The notes under the pieces were generated by a model that was not told the DNA's origin, made no database searches, and worked only from the letters and a program-made list of their open reading frames with translations. Position numbers and translations under genes: made by a program. Shown piece after piece: positions 17,971 to 27,324 of a stretch of DNA of 64,000 nucleotides. Position 1 is the first letter of the stretch; each line of letters starts with the position of its first letter. Location: positions 1-64,000 of the forward strand of contig JANSXC010000019.1 in assembly GCA_024743115.1 (NCBI GenBank), given 5' to 3'. This DNA is from a bacterium (lineage in GTDB: Bacteria; Planctomycetota; UBA1135; UBA2386).

Positions 17971-18797
17971 ACGACTTCTTGCGGCAGGCGGATCGCATTC
18001 CGGTGACGCTCGTGGTCGCGATTGCGTACGTGACGTTGTTCGTGCTGGCCAACCTCAGCGTCGCACCAGAACAGCTGCCCGCCCGGCTCGATGAGTTCGG
18101 CGTGCTGACCCCGTTGAACGTCGCGGAAGGCGACGCATGGCGCCTCATCGCGGCGGCGTTCCTGCATGCGAACATGCTCCACATCGGACTCAATACCTGG
18201 GCACTGCTCGCGCTCGGGCCAGGTATCGAAACCGAATTGGGCAGCTTGCGGTTCGCGCTGCTCTACCTGGTCTCTGCGATCGGCGGCCACATCGCGGTCT
18301 GCCTGGTCTACGCCCCGTACCAGGGTGTCCTCGGGGGTTCGGGCGCACTGTTCGGGATCCTCGGCGCCGTCTTCGCGCTCAACATGCGGCACGGTCGCCA
18401 CCTGTTCGCGTTCCTGCAAGACGAGGGCAACCGCCGGATGATCTGGTTCACGGTCGCCTACCTGATCGCCGGCATCTGGCTGCCGGTCAGCAACACCGGG
18501 CACATCGGCGGCCTCCTGGCGGGGTTCGCCCTGACCTTCTGCTGGCTCGCCCCCGGGCGCGAACCGACACGCAACGTGCGCCGGTACCGCATCGCGCTCA
18601 CTGCGCTGTTCTGCTCCCTGTGCTTCGTGAGCCTGTCACCCGCCGCACGTTGGGACCAGCTATGGAATCGCAGCATCGCCGACGAAAGCCCCTACGGTAA
18701 GGCCCGTCGCCGGGCCGCCACGATGCACTATCGCGGGATTCCGAGCGCGGACGAACAGGACGTTCGTGAGTTCGCGACGAGCGAAGTCTTCCGCTGA
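17967..18797 (+). CDS. Rhomboid-family intramembrane serine protease
   Basis: A 276-residue protein overlapping the TPR gene by four bases. It has at least six hydrophobic segments. The rhomboid signature is complete: HANMLHIGLNTWAL with the conserved His/Asn of TM2, the catalytic Ser in GGSGALFG (the GxSG motif on TM4), and the catalytic His in NTGHIGGLLAG on TM6. It therefore should be an active intramembrane protease in the cytoplasmic membrane, cutting single-pass proteins. A soluble C-terminal tail follows. It converges on gltX with a three-base gap. Its substrates cannot be read from the sequence. Confidence 0.92.
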   Translation: MNDFLRQADRIPVTLVVAIAYVTLFVLANLSVAPEQLPARLDEFGVLTPLNVAEGDAWRLIAAAFLHANMLHIGLNTWALLALGPGIETELGSLRFALLYLVSAIGGHIAVCLVYAPYQGVLGGSGALFGILGAVFALNMRHGRHLFAFLQDEGNRRMIWFTVAYLIAGIWLPVSNTGHIGGLLAGFALTFCWLAPGREPTRNVRRYRIALTALFCSLCFVSLSPAARWDQLWNRSIADESPYGKARRRAATMHYRGIPSADEQDVREFATSEVFR

Positions 18798-18800
18798 CGC

Positions 18801-20378
18801 TCAGTCCGCGGCTACCGAGTCCGCCACCGCCCGCAACCGCGCCACGGCCGTCGCCTTGCCGAGCAGGAAGACGACATCGAACAACCCCGGTCCACGATCG
18901 GTCCCCGTCAGCGCCGCGCGTACCGGGTGCACGAAGTGTCCGAACTTGATCCCACGCTCCTCGGTGAACGCGCGCGTCTTCGCCTCGATCGCGGCCGGAT
19001 CGTCGCACGGCGCCGCCGTCGCGGGCGCATCCTTCTGGCTCGGCAGCAGCACGGCCCCATCGGCCGCGCTGCGATCCTCCGGCCAGCTCGGCGGCAGGTC
19101 GCTCGCCTCGAGCACATCGGCGTAGCCGCGCAACCACTCAGCCGCGTGTTCCTTGTGCTTGTTGAACTTCTTCTCGGCCCCGGCGTCGAACTCGAGCCGC
19201 ACGTCCTTGGCGAATAGCCAGCCAACCTTGTCGGGGAACTCGGAGAGCAGCTGCACGCGCTCCTGGTAGCACGCGACGATGTTGCGCAGCCACGCGCCGT
19301 GCTGCGCCATCGTGCCAGCGGGCATCGCGGGCTCGAGCCACGCGCGCGCACGCTCGACGCACTGCTCGACCGACCACTGGCGCACGTATTCACCGCACAT
19401 CCAGTGCAGCTTCTCGAGATCGAACTTGGCGCCGGCCTTGCCGACGCTCGCGATCTTGAACGCGTCGACCATTTCGTCGCGGGTGAACACGTCGCGGTCG
19501 GCCGAGAAGCCCCAGCCGAGCAGCGCGATGTAATTGAACACGGCTTCGGGGGGATAGCCGAGATCGCGATACTCGAGCACGCTCTTCACGCCCGGGTCGC
19601 GCTTGCTGAGCTTGCCACCCTTCTGATTGAGGATCAGCGGGATGTGCGCGTACTGCGGCGGCTCCTTGCCGAGCGCCTCGAACAGCAACTGTTGCTTCAC
19701 GCCATTCAAAAAGTGTTCTTCGCCGCGCACGACATGCGTGATCCCCATGCCGATGTCATCGACGACGCACGCGAAGTTGTAGAGCGGCACGCCACCGGGA
19801 CGCATCATCACCCAGTCGTCGAGCTGCTTGGTATTGACCTCGACCTCGCCGCGGATCAGGTCATGCACCTTGACGACACGATCCTCGGGCATCCGAAAGC
19901 GGATGTTGGGCACGAGACCCTCGGCCTCGCGCGCGGCACGCTCCTCCGGCGTCAGGTCCCGACAGTGGCCGTCGTAGCCGATGAACGAACTCTTCCTCGC
20001 CTTCTGCTCTTCGCGCAGCTCGGCGAGACGCTCGGGCGTGCAGTAACACAGGTAGGCGTGGCCCGAAGCGACCAGCTGATCGATCACCTCCCGATAGAGG
20101 TCGAGCCGCTGCATCTGGAAGTAGGGCCCGTGCTCGCCACGCGGCTCGCCGCCCACCGCCGGCCCCTCGTCCCAATCGATACCGAGCCACTGCAAGCCTT
20201 CGAGGATGATCTGCAGCGACTCGTCGGTCGAGCGCTGCTGGTCGGTGTCCTCGATGCGCAGGATGAACTTGCCGCCGAGCGCCCGCGCGAGCGCCCAGTT
20301 GTACATCGCGGTGCGGGCGCCGCCGAGGTGCAGCGGACCGGTCGGAGAGGGGGCAAAACGCAGGCGGGGAGCGGTCAT
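18801..20378 (-). CDS. gltX: Glutamate--tRNA ligase
   Basis: A 525-residue class Ic aminoacyl-tRNA synthetase charging tRNA-Glu. The ATG at 20378 gives the usual start (TAPRLRFAPSPTGPLHLGGARTA, carrying the HIGH-like motif PLHLGG); an in-frame ATG at 20390 is less likely. The KMSKS-like motif is present as KLSKRD in LNQKGGKLSKRDPG. The CYCTPERLAELREEQ region sits where the zinc/anticodon-proximal insert lies. The C-terminal anticodon-binding part is complete. It lies 13 bases after the histidine phosphatase stop, on the same strand, so probably part of that transcription unit. Confidence 0.95.
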   Translation of the reverse strand: MTAPRLRFAPSPTGPLHLGGARTAMYNWALARALGGKFILRIEDTDQQRSTDESLQIILEGLQWLGIDWDEGPAVGGEPRGEHGPYFQMQRLDLYREVIDQLVASGHAYLCYCTPERLAELREEQKARKSSFIGYDGHCRDLTPEERAAREAEGLVPNIRFRMPEDRVVKVHDLIRGEVEVNTKQLDDWVMMRPGGVPLYNFACVVDDIGMGITHVVRGEEHFLNGVKQQLLFEALGKEPPQYAHIPLILNQKGGKLSKRDPGVKSVLEYRDLGYPPEAVFNYIALLGWGFSADRDVFTRDEMVDAFKIASVGKAGAKFDLEKLHWMCGEYVRQWSVEQCVERARAWLEPAMPAGTMAQHGAWLRNIVACYQERVQLLSEFPDKVGWLFAKDVRLEFDAGAEKKFNKHKEHAAEWLRGYADVLEASDLPPSWPEDRSAADGAVLLPSQKDAPATAAPCDDPAAIEAKTRAFTEERGIKFGHFVHPVRAALTGTDRGPGLFDVVFLLGKATAVARLRAVADSVAAD

Positions 20379-20391
20379 CGGGGCGAGCACG

Positions 20392-21006
20392 CTACGGCAG
20401 GGCGCCGAGCAGTTCGAGCTGGAAGCGCCCTGGCGCTGCGTCCTCGGCGCGCAGAACGGTCAGGCTGGCCAGCTCGACCTGGTAGCTCTTGCCGTCATCG
20501 GGCGGCTCGCCGACGAACGCCCTCAAGAACTGCCCGACCGTGCCGCGATGCCCGACGACGAGCAGATCGCCGGTCCAGGCGTCGGCCGCGAGCTCGTTGG
20601 CAACGGCCCCGACCCGCGCCGCGTAGTCCGCGCGCGGCTCACCGCCGGGAAACGCGTCCGTCTCCCCCGCTTCGTACGCCGCCCAGAAGTCGGGGAATCG
20701 CGCATCGATCTCGGCTCTCGTGAGACCTTCGCAGTCGCCGAACCAGATCTCGCGCAGCCGTTCGTCGACGACGCGAGATGCCCCGGCGAGCCCGCAACAG
20801 TCGGCGAGGATGGCGGCGGCTTCCGCGGCACGCACCTGAGGACTGTGCACGATGCGACAGAACTCGACGTGGGCGAGGAGCGGCTGCAGCGCACGAATCT
20901 GCGCTCGGCCCACGTCGGACAACGGCACGTCGTTGCGGCCGTGATAGCGGATCGACGACTGGCCCGTGGTTTCTCCGTGCCGGACCAGCCAGAGCCGCCG
21001 GGTCAC
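20392..21006 (-). CDS. Histidine phosphatase family protein
   Basis: A 204-residue protein of the phosphoglycerate mutase-like superfamily. The phosphohistidine motif is WLVRHGETT (His about 10), the second arginine lies in HSPQVRAAEAAAIL, and the second catalytic His is in LLVVGHRGTVGQF. This places it with the GpmB/PhoE/CobC-type phosphatases acting on small phosphoesters in the cytoplasm; the substrate is unknown. It starts one base past the stop of the upstream gene and is followed closely by gltX. Confidence 0.88.
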   Translation of the reverse strand: MTRRLWLVRHGETTGQSSIRYHGRNDVPLSDVGRAQIRALQPLLAHVEFCRIVHSPQVRAAEAAAILADCCGLAGASRVVDERLREIWFGDCEGLTRAEIDARFPDFWAAYEAGETDAFPGGEPRADYAARVGAVANELAADAWTGDLLVVGHRGTVGQFLRAFVGEPPDDGKSYQVELASLTVLRAEDAAPGRFQLELLGALP

Positions 21007-21007
21007 G

Positions 21008-21955
21008 CTACTGCACGAGTTGCAGAACGATCAGCGCGCCGATGCCGAGCACGACGAGGCCGATACCGACGAGCACCGCGCGGTTCCAGCCGGCGTTCTC
21101 CTGCACGACCTTCTGCAGGCGGTTGCTCTGGTCCTCGTGCGTGCGACGCAACGACTTGAGGTTCTCGTCGGTGGTCTCGCGCAGGCGGCCGAATGCCGCT
21201 TCCTGCGAACTCTCGATGCCCTTCGCGATGTCGAGCATCGCGTCGTCCTTGCGCTCCGCGAGCTGCTGCGTCGCGGCGACCTGCTTGCCCATCGACTCGT
21301 GGATGCGATCCATCGTCGTGTGGAACTCGCGCACCGTCGCGGCCGTGCGCTCGTCGGTCTTCGCCGCGCGCTCGAGGGCCTTCTCGACGTTGTCCAGCAT
21401 CGTCGGCAGCTTGGTGACCGTCTGGGCCATCTGCTCACCGAGCACGTTCTGCCGTTCCATGTGCGCCGAGATCGCCTTGAGCGCCTCGAGCTGCTGCTCG
21501 CTCACGGCCGGCAGCGACGACAGCGCGTCGGTCGCCGTCACGAGCTTGCCGAGCTTCTCGTCGACGCTCTGGTGCGAGCCCTGCAGCAACGTCGACAGTT
21601 CCTGGAACTGCGAGTTGAGCGCCAGCATCGCCTCTTCGCGCTCCGACATCTTGCGCGACGAACGGCGCTCGACTGGCGGGCCATCGGCGAGCTCACGGCC
21701 GGGCTGCACACGCTCGACGCGCGGCTCCGCGGGCGCCGGCTTGGGCGCCGGCTTCGCGGCCGGCCGCGAGGTGCCGCCATTGCCGCCGCCGTTGCGATTG
21801 CCATTGCTGCCGCCGCTGGAGCGCGGAGCGGCCTTGGGCGCGGAAGGCTTGGGCGAGACCCGTTCGGGAGCGCTGCTCGAGCGATCGACACGAACTCCGG
21901 AAGAAGATCCCCAGCGCTCCTTGAGGCGCTGGAAGAACGAACCCTGTTTGACCAT
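21008..21955 (-). CDS. C-tail-anchored coiled-coil protein
   Basis: A 315-residue protein with three parts. Residues 1-105 are low-complexity, rich in Pro, Ala, Gly, Lys, Ser and Asn. Residues about 105-285 are a long alpha-helical coiled coil (SQFQELSTLLQGSHQSVDEKL and onward, with regular hydrophobic spacing). A single C-terminal transmembrane helix (GWNRAVLVGIGLVVLGIGALIVLQL, residues about 288-312) anchors it, with most of the protein facing the cytoplasm. The layout resembles receptor-like or partition-associated helical proteins, but the family is not recognised. It heads the co-directional gene set with the histidine phosphatase and gltX. Confidence 0.72.
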   Translation of the reverse strand: MVKQGSFFQRLKERWGSSSGVRVDRSSSAPERVSPKPSAPKAAPRSSGGSNGNRNGGGNGGTSRPAAKPAPKPAPAEPRVERVQPGRELADGPPVERRSSRKMSEREEAMLALNSQFQELSTLLQGSHQSVDEKLGKLVTATDALSSLPAVSEQQLEALKAISAHMERQNVLGEQMAQTVTKLPTMLDNVEKALERAAKTDERTAATVREFHTTMDRIHESMGKQVAATQQLAERKDDAMLDIAKGIESSQEAAFGRLRETTDENLKSLRRTHEDQSNRLQKVVQENAGWNRAVLVGIGLVVLGIGALIVLQLVQ

Positions 21956-22276
21956 TGGTGACCTGTGTGCGCGCGTGCGACACCAGACGCAGCGCGCGGC
22001 AAGCGGTAGCCGACGACCCCCCGGCCTGCTTCGTCGGGAACCACCCCGACAGGGAAAGACAGGCCGCGCCTAGATGGTCAGCGGCGAGTGCGGACGAGCG
22101 TAGCAACGCCGAGCGCCGACCACCAGTGCCCGTCCTGTGAGCCGTTCGTAAAGCCGATGCACCACGGCAGATCGCATGACCGAGTGCGGCATGAATGTGC
22201 TTGAACTCACCACGCGAATCGGTAGCGTCTGCGCGCCTCCCAGGGTGCCTGGCACCGCGGGAGACATGATCTCTGC
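21956..22276. other. Intergenic region upstream of tRNA-Ala
   Basis: 321 bases between the divergent coiled-coil protein gene and tRNA-Ala. No protein-like frame is seen on either strand. It should hold the leftward promoter of the coiled-coil gene and the promoter of the tRNA. Confidence 0.5.
22201..22228 (+). promoter_or_regulatory. Possible sigma-70 promoter of tRNA-Ala
   Basis: TTGAAC at 22201-22206 and TAGCGT at 22223-22228 are separated by 16 bases and sit about 50 bases before the tRNA. The -35 match is good, the -10 match weak. Position makes it plausible, nothing more. Confidence 0.3.
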
Positions 22277-22352
22277 GGGGAGTTAGCTCAGTTGGTAGAG
22301 CGCTACAATGGCATTGTAGAGGTCAGGGGTTCGACTCCCCTACTCTCCACCA
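22277..22352 (+). tRNA. tRNA-Ala (anticodon GGC)
   Basis: A complete 76-nt cloverleaf. The acceptor GGGGAGT pairs with ACTCTCC with one G-U. The D arm is GCTC/GAGC. The anticodon stem CTACA/TGTAG encloses loop ATGGCAT, giving anticodon GGC, which reads GCC alanine codons. The T arm is AGGGG/CCCCT with loop TTCGACT. The discriminator is A, and CCA is encoded at 22350-22352. No other tRNA is next to it. Confidence 0.95.
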
Positions 22353-22408
22353 CCCGCCCCGGCGCGACTGCGCCGCTGTGGAACACGCACGGCGGGTAGC
22401 ATCGCGGC

Positions 22409-22897
22409 ATGGTCACGCCACTCGCCCGCGCCGTGATCGCCGGCCTGTCACTGACGGCTTGCGCGACCGCACCGACGACCGAAATCGCCGCCCTGTGCGG
22501 GGTGTGGCGTTCGCCGTATCGAACCAAGAAACTCAATCACGGGGAATACGAGGCCTGGACCTCCTTGTGGCTCGACGAGGACGCCAAGTGCGTCGTCTTG
22601 GAGTCCCTACCGCCGAAGCCCGAATTCAAGGGCTTCGTGCACACCAGGATGCCATTGGGCGAATGGCGAACCGAACCCGACACCGGGATGCCCCGACGCA
22701 TTCGGGTCTGGCCGATCGGCAGAGACGAGCCGCGTGGACCAATCGACACCAGCGAAGCCGAACCTTGGGAAGTGGTCAAGCGGACGCCTGATGACGAGAC
22801 GCTCGTGTTCGACGTGGTCTGGCAGGACGGCAAGCCCTCACTGAGGCATAACGGGGAGACCTGGGTGCGGGACGACCAGCCCCCGAGGCACCCCTAG
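22409..22897 (+). CDS. Lipoprotein of unknown function
   Basis: A 162-residue protein with an N-terminal lipoprotein signal (MVTPLARAVIAGLSLTAC, Cys about 18). The mature part has a compact beta-rich look (GVWRSPYRTKKLNHGEYEAW, EWRTEPDTGMPRRIRVWPI, ETLVFDVVWQDGKPSLRHNGETW), similar in feel to lipocalin-like DUFs that open with a GxW strand, but I cannot name the family. It lies 57 bases after tRNA-Ala. Its codon use looks a little less GC3-biased than the neighbouring housekeeping genes. Confidence 0.65.
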   Translation: MVTPLARAVIAGLSLTACATAPTTEIAALCGVWRSPYRTKKLNHGEYEAWTSLWLDEDAKCVVLESLPPKPEFKGFVHTRMPLGEWRTEPDTGMPRRIRVWPIGRDEPRGPIDTSEAEPWEVVKRTPDDETLVFDVVWQDGKPSLRHNGETWVRDDQPPRHP

Positions 22898-22936
22898 CAG
22901 CGAAGCTGGAGCACGACTCCGCTAAGCTGGCGTGAC

Positions 22937-23911
22937 GTGTGGGCACTTCGTTCCGGTGTTGGTCTCCTGACCCTGCTTGGCGCAGGATGCGCCTCGACCG
23001 AAGCCTCTGCCACACCGCGGAGCACGATCGCTGACGCCTGCAGGCTGCTGGCCAAAGACGCGCCCCACTGGTCGATGGTGATGCACTCTACGGCGTTGAC
23101 CGAAGGCACACAGTCCATCGAGCCGGCCGAGCTCGAGCGAATCGAGGCCGGTGGCGCACCGGACCACTCGGGCTTCGGTGGCCCGCACGATCGAGGCTGG
23201 CTGCCTCGAATACAGGTCAAGAACGGGAAGCGCTTGTTGGGGAACGGCGAGGTACCCGAATCGATCCGCCCGAAGGTCTGGTCACACGAGAAGGGGCGAC
23301 GGCTCGATCAGCTACGTCAGCTGAACGGCCAACGCGTATGGTTCGGCTGGCGAGCAGACTGGGGTCTTACCGGCGGGATCGACGGCCTTCACCCGATCGC
23401 TCAAACCCAGCGAGAACTTGCGGCAGTGTCCTGCCTGATGCGAACCCCTCCGCGAAAGCTGGCGGCACCGGTAGCAACGCCGTCACCACGGGTAGAAGCC
23501 GTCAGGAACAAGCTGAGCGCTGGCCGGATGACGGGCCGTGAGGTCCTGGCGGAACTACAGCCTCGTGACGCGGCCATGCTTCCAGGCTTGTTGCACGCGA
23601 TGGTGCGGTCGCTGGAACAGCACCACTCGGGCGAGAACTTGGGCGAACCACGATCGCTGCAAATCCGTGGCTACAACGCCTCGGCGACCTGCGTGTTCGA
23701 CGTGTTCGCCTTCGTATCGCAAGACCTGCGAGGCTTCCTTTCCGGCTGCAGCGAGAACGATGGCCAGAGAGCGGCGGAAGCTCGTGGCCTGGCAGCACAC
23801 CTGCTCTTCGCCGCCTGCGCCAGGCTGCCCCACCCCACCGCATCGCAACTTCCAGCCAGCCGCGGCCATCGGCTCGCTCACGATCAGGTGACGGCTCGCC
23901 GCAGCGGTTAG
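22937..23911 (+). CDS. Lipoprotein of unknown function, 324 residues
   Basis: Starts at GTG 22937 and has a lipobox (LLTLLGAGC, Cys about 18). No family motif recognised. Internal stretches such as ATSCLMRTP-like cysteines, EAVRNKLSAGRMTGREVLAELQPRDAAML and a helical C-terminal part suggest two domains: an N-terminal mixed alpha/beta domain (20-160) and a helical domain (180-310). Forty bases after the preceding lipoprotein gene, so possibly co-transcribed. The last 20 residues are polar and may be disordered. Confidence 0.58.
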   Translation: MWALRSGVGLLTLLGAGCASTEASATPRSTIADACRLLAKDAPHWSMVMHSTALTEGTQSIEPAELERIEAGGAPDHSGFGGPHDRGWLPRIQVKNGKRLLGNGEVPESIRPKVWSHEKGRRLDQLRQLNGQRVWFGWRADWGLTGGIDGLHPIAQTQRELAAVSCLMRTPPRKLAAPVATPSPRVEAVRNKLSAGRMTGREVLAELQPRDAAMLPGLLHAMVRSLEQHHSGENLGEPRSLQIRGYNASATCVFDVFAFVSQDLRGFLSGCSENDGQRAAEARGLAAHLLFAACARLPHPTASQLPASRGHRLAHDQVTARRSG

Positions 23912-23931
23912 GATCCCGGGAGAAGGTGATC

Positions 23932-24876
23932 ATGACCTATTCGATCCTAGCCGCCGTGGTTCTCGCATGCGCCACCACCGCGCAGTCGCTGCAGCTGACG
24001 ACGGCCAACGTGAACCCGAGCAGCTACGCCAACGCAGCGTGGAGCGGGTGGTACTTCACCGCGCTCCCGCGCGGGCCAGTGACTCCACCGGTCAGCTTGG
24101 GCTTCCTCGGACCACGCCTCGTAATCGACCAACAGGCCAACACCCTGTCTGCACGCGCCTCCGGCATCGCCGGCCAGCACTGGCGAGCCTACGTTTCGGT
24201 CACGAGCGACCTCGTGACCACGGTCACGTCACCGACTCCGGCGCGCATCGAACTGCAGATCCTCAACACGCTCAATTTCTCGCAGAGCCTTACGACTGCG
24301 GTACCGAGAGTGGATCTGGGCGTCGATGTACTGGCCGATGGCACGGACGAGTTCTCGGTCATCGACACGTCCTCAACGCTGCCGATCTACGCCACGATTC
24401 CGGTGCATTGTGACTCGAGGGGCACCGCAGTGCGGTGGCATCACCTGACGAGCGCGGGCACCAATGGTGGTTTCGGCGCCACCCTCTCGGTGACCAATCA
24501 GTTCTCGCTGCAGTTCCCCGAGCCGATACCGGAGCCCTCGTATGGTCCGTCCTGCGCCGGCGAACTCGGCTGCCAGCGCGGCGCGGGAACGTTCGACCGC
24601 ACTTTCGTCGCCTCGCTGCCGGACAACACGACGTTCGCGTGGCTCATGGGCGGCGACCGCGCGCTGAACGTGCAGTTCTCGGGCATCCCATGCCCGCTGC
24701 TCGTGGAACCACAGTTCGTGGTGGCCGTGCCGCTGACCGCCGGCGCGAACGACCGCCAGTTTGCCGACTTCGATGGCACGTTCCCGCCGATCCCCGGGCT
24801 GACGTTCTACGCCCAGGCCATCGCCGTCAGCAACGGTAGGTGGATCGGGACGAACGGAGTCCGCGTCGCGCTCTAG
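23932..24876 (+). CDS. Secreted beta-rich protein with lineage C-terminal module
   Basis: The ATG at 23932 lies behind GGAGAAGG and starts a signal peptide (MTYSILAAVVLACATTAQS). About 315 residues. The body is rich in short beta strands (NTLSARASGIAGQHWRAYVSV, ARIELQILNTL). The last 90 residues (from GIPCPLLVEPQFVVAVPL, through PPIPGLTFYAQAIAVSNGRW to the C-terminus) match in pattern the C-terminal module seen in the RCC1-like protein, the three beta-propeller proteins and the M14 carboxypeptidase in this window: a Cys-containing strand, an acidic turn, then a G-(L/V)-x-FYxQ-type strand near the end. Function unknown, probably extracellular. Confidence 0.7.
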   Translation: MTYSILAAVVLACATTAQSLQLTTANVNPSSYANAAWSGWYFTALPRGPVTPPVSLGFLGPRLVIDQQANTLSARASGIAGQHWRAYVSVTSDLVTTVTSPTPARIELQILNTLNFSQSLTTAVPRVDLGVDVLADGTDEFSVIDTSSTLPIYATIPVHCDSRGTAVRWHHLTSAGTNGGFGATLSVTNQFSLQFPEPIPEPSYGPSCAGELGCQRGAGTFDRTFVASLPDNTTFAWLMGGDRALNVQFSGIPCPLLVEPQFVVAVPLTAGANDRQFADFDGTFPPIPGLTFYAQAIAVSNGRWIGTNGVRVAL

Positions 24877-24901
24877 CAGAGCCGACCCCCCCCCTCTCTC
24901 G

Positions 24902-27082
24902 TCAGCGCCCGATGACCGCGGCCGCCGCGTCCGACAACACGAGCCCAGCCGCATTGGCCGTGGGATCGGGCACGATCGCCTGATGGTAGAACGTGACCCC
25001 GAGCAGGCCGAGGTCGTTCGGGATCGGCGTTCGGACCATGGCAGGACCGCCGCCGGAAGCGCTCACGAAGCGGACGAACTCCGCGCTCGCGAACGCGGTG
25101 CAGCCCGGCATGCCGAACGGTGCTGCGCTCTGCGGTAGCGGCCCGAAGACGGCGTTCGTGTCGCTGAATCCGGCGGTGAAGAACGCCGAGCCCAGTGGCA
25201 GGTCGAACACGCGAACCACGAGCTCCTCCCCGAGCTTCGGCGTATCCTGTGGCACGAGGCGACTTACCGACAACGTGCCAGAGCAGCCCTGACCGAAGGT
25301 GACGTAGGTGCTGCGCGGACCAAGGACCGCGACCGTCGTGTTCATGCCAACGCCGATCGAGTTGTAGGTCGCGCCCGGCACGTCCGCGTCCTCGTCGACG
25401 ATCGTGCCACCGTTGTAGGTCGGCGCGGTGGTCGGGCTGTGTTCCCACGCGACGATCGTGCCGTCGGACCGGCGTGCCGCGCTTTGGTAGTGATCCGCTG
25501 CGATCTCGACGTAGGTCACACCCGGGGGCAGCGGCGGTGCCGGCTCGGGAAGAACCGTGGTCGGCAGGGCTGCAACGCGACCCCAGCTCACGACCTCACC
25601 GTCCGAGCGGCGGCAGAGGCCGTGGGTCGACCCCGTGGCGAGTTCGACGTACTCGAGTCCTGGCGGCAGCGACGGGACGCCGATCGGCGGCGCTACATCG
25701 AAAAGAACCTCGCCGTCCGATCGCAACGCAGCATGGAAGTTGCCCGCCTCGATCGCGACGTATTCGAGGCCTGCGGGCGGCGTCGGCAATTGGTTGGGCT
25801 GGCTGCCACTGGTCTCGACGAGGCCATCGGAGCGCAGCCCCAGCAGGCCCGGGTAGGCAGTGTCGACCGCGGTATACGTCACCCCGGCCGGCAGCGCCGG
25901 CAGGCTGACGAAAGTCGAATTGGTCACGACCTGGCCGTCGGACCGCACCGCAGCGAGCAGACCGAACTCCGCCGCGACCTGCTCGTAGCGCAGGCCTGCG
26001 GGCAGTGCGGGCAGTGGGCTGAACTGATGATCGAAGCCATCGCCCTGAACGGTCCCGTCGTCGAGCAGCACGAGGATGTGGTCCTCGCTCGCGTCGATCG
26101 CAACGGGAACGGTGCCGGGCGGCGCCGGCGCGAAGTTGTCGCCGAGGAACCCGTCGTCGCCGAAGCACACGATCGCGCCGTCACTACGCAACAGCGCACT
26201 GTGGGAGAAGCCAGCCGCCACCGCGACCGGCCCGACGCCTGGCGGCAGCGTCGGAACGTTGAGCTGGCCTTGGGCGTTGCGCCCCCACGCCACGACGACC
26301 CCGTCCGAGCGGACCGCGATCCCGTGGCTGCGACCGGCGCTGGCCTGCAGGTAGCGCGTCCCTGAGGGCAACGGCGGCACGCTGAGCTGGCCGCTACCGT
26401 TGTAACCCCAGGTGTCGATCTCACCGTCCGAGCGCACGGCGAGGCCCCAGCCGCCGCCGCCGTCGATCGCGACGTAGGAAACCCCGACCGGCGGTGACGG
26501 AACGTTCAACTGGCCGAGGTTGTTTCGACCCCATGCCGTGATGGTCCCGTTGGCTCGCAGGGCGATGTGGAACTGTTCGCCGGAGTCGACGTCGACGAAC
26601 CCGGCACCGGGCGGCGGGTTGTTCTGACCCCAGTAGATCGAACCCCAGGTCACGATCTGGCCGTCGGAGCGCAGCGCGACGTTCGAGTCCCAGTTCATGT
26701 CGCAGTCGGCGTAGGTCAGCCCGGTCGGCAGCGCGGGCACGCCAACGCTCGAGCCCCAGCCCACGATCAAACCGTTGCTCAGCAACGCGATACCACCGCG
26801 CGACAGGGTCGCCACCGCCACAGCGGGACGCGACAGCAGAGCCGTCGGCACGGTCATGTCGAGGCCCCAGCCAACGACGTCCCCGCCGCTCCGCAGTGCC
26901 AAGGTGCTGCGGGCGCCCGCATCGACGGCGACGAAGTCACGAACGTCGTGCAACGCCGTGTTGAACGTGTAGCGCCCGAAGCCGCGCACGTAGTTCTGCG
27001 CCAGTGCGACATCGGCCGCGCCGGCGACTGCAACGGCCGCGATGAGTGAGACGGCGACCGATCGGCTCGATGGACTGTTCAT
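24902..27082 (-). CDS. Secreted RCC1-like beta-propeller protein
   Basis: A 726-residue protein with signal peptide MNSPSSRSVAVSLIAAVAVAGAADVALAQ. From about residue 40 to 560 it is built of more than ten repeats of roughly 45-50 residues: a hydrophobic strand with a (V/I)AxxxGxxHxxALRSDGxxVxWG core and a linker with P-x-LPxG(V/L)xYxx. The RSDG(E/V/Q)(V/I)xxWG pattern is the RCC1/ATS1 repeat type, forming one or two beta propellers. The last 130 residues (TFGQGCSGTLSVSR through MPGCTAF and LGLLGVTFYHQAI) are the lineage C-terminal module. Likely extracellular. Confidence 0.82.
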   Translation of the reverse strand: MNSPSSRSVAVSLIAAVAVAGAADVALAQNYVRGFGRYTFNTALHDVRDFVAVDAGARSTLALRSGGDVVGWGLDMTVPTALLSRPAVAVATLSRGGIALLSNGLIVGWGSSVGVPALPTGLTYADCDMNWDSNVALRSDGQIVTWGSIYWGQNNPPPGAGFVDVDSGEQFHIALRANGTITAWGRNNLGQLNVPSPPVGVSYVAIDGGGGWGLAVRSDGEIDTWGYNGSGQLSVPPLPSGTRYLQASAGRSHGIAVRSDGVVVAWGRNAQGQLNVPTLPPGVGPVAVAAGFSHSALLRSDGAIVCFGDDGFLGDNFAPAPPGTVPVAIDASEDHILVLLDDGTVQGDGFDHQFSPLPALPAGLRYEQVAAEFGLLAAVRSDGQVVTNSTFVSLPALPAGVTYTAVDTAYPGLLGLRSDGLVETSGSQPNQLPTPPAGLEYVAIEAGNFHAALRSDGEVLFDVAPPIGVPSLPPGLEYVELATGSTHGLCRRSDGEVVSWGRVAALPTTVLPEPAPPLPPGVTYVEIAADHYQSAARRSDGTIVAWEHSPTTAPTYNGGTIVDEDADVPGATYNSIGVGMNTTVAVLGPRSTYVTFGQGCSGTLSVSRLVPQDTPKLGEELVVRVFDLPLGSAFFTAGFSDTNAVFGPLPQSAAPFGMPGCTAFASAEFVRFVSASGGGPAMVRTPIPNDLGLLGVTFYHQAIVPDPTANAAGLVLSDAAAAVIGR

Positions 27083-27324
27083 TGTCGTAGCGGTGCCAGG
27101 AAGACCGGATCGTCACGGTCGATCGGCCAAAATTCGGCAAACCACGCGCAGCCATGACGGGCAACGCCGGCCCGACCGGCGGCAGGACGAGAGTCTACCA
27201 ACCGGATCGGTGCCCGCGGCGGCCGCTGCCCGGTTCAGACCGGAGATTGGAGCTCTGCGAGGGCCATGAGACGGGACCCGGCCCGGAGCGCACCCGCGGC
27301 GCGCATCGCGCTCGCGGCGGCCCC

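Noticed and set aside
22277..23931. tRNA-Ala as an attachment site of a genomic island carrying the two lipoproteins
   Set aside because: No integrase, no repeat of the tRNA 3' end is seen nearby, and the codon use is only slightly different.
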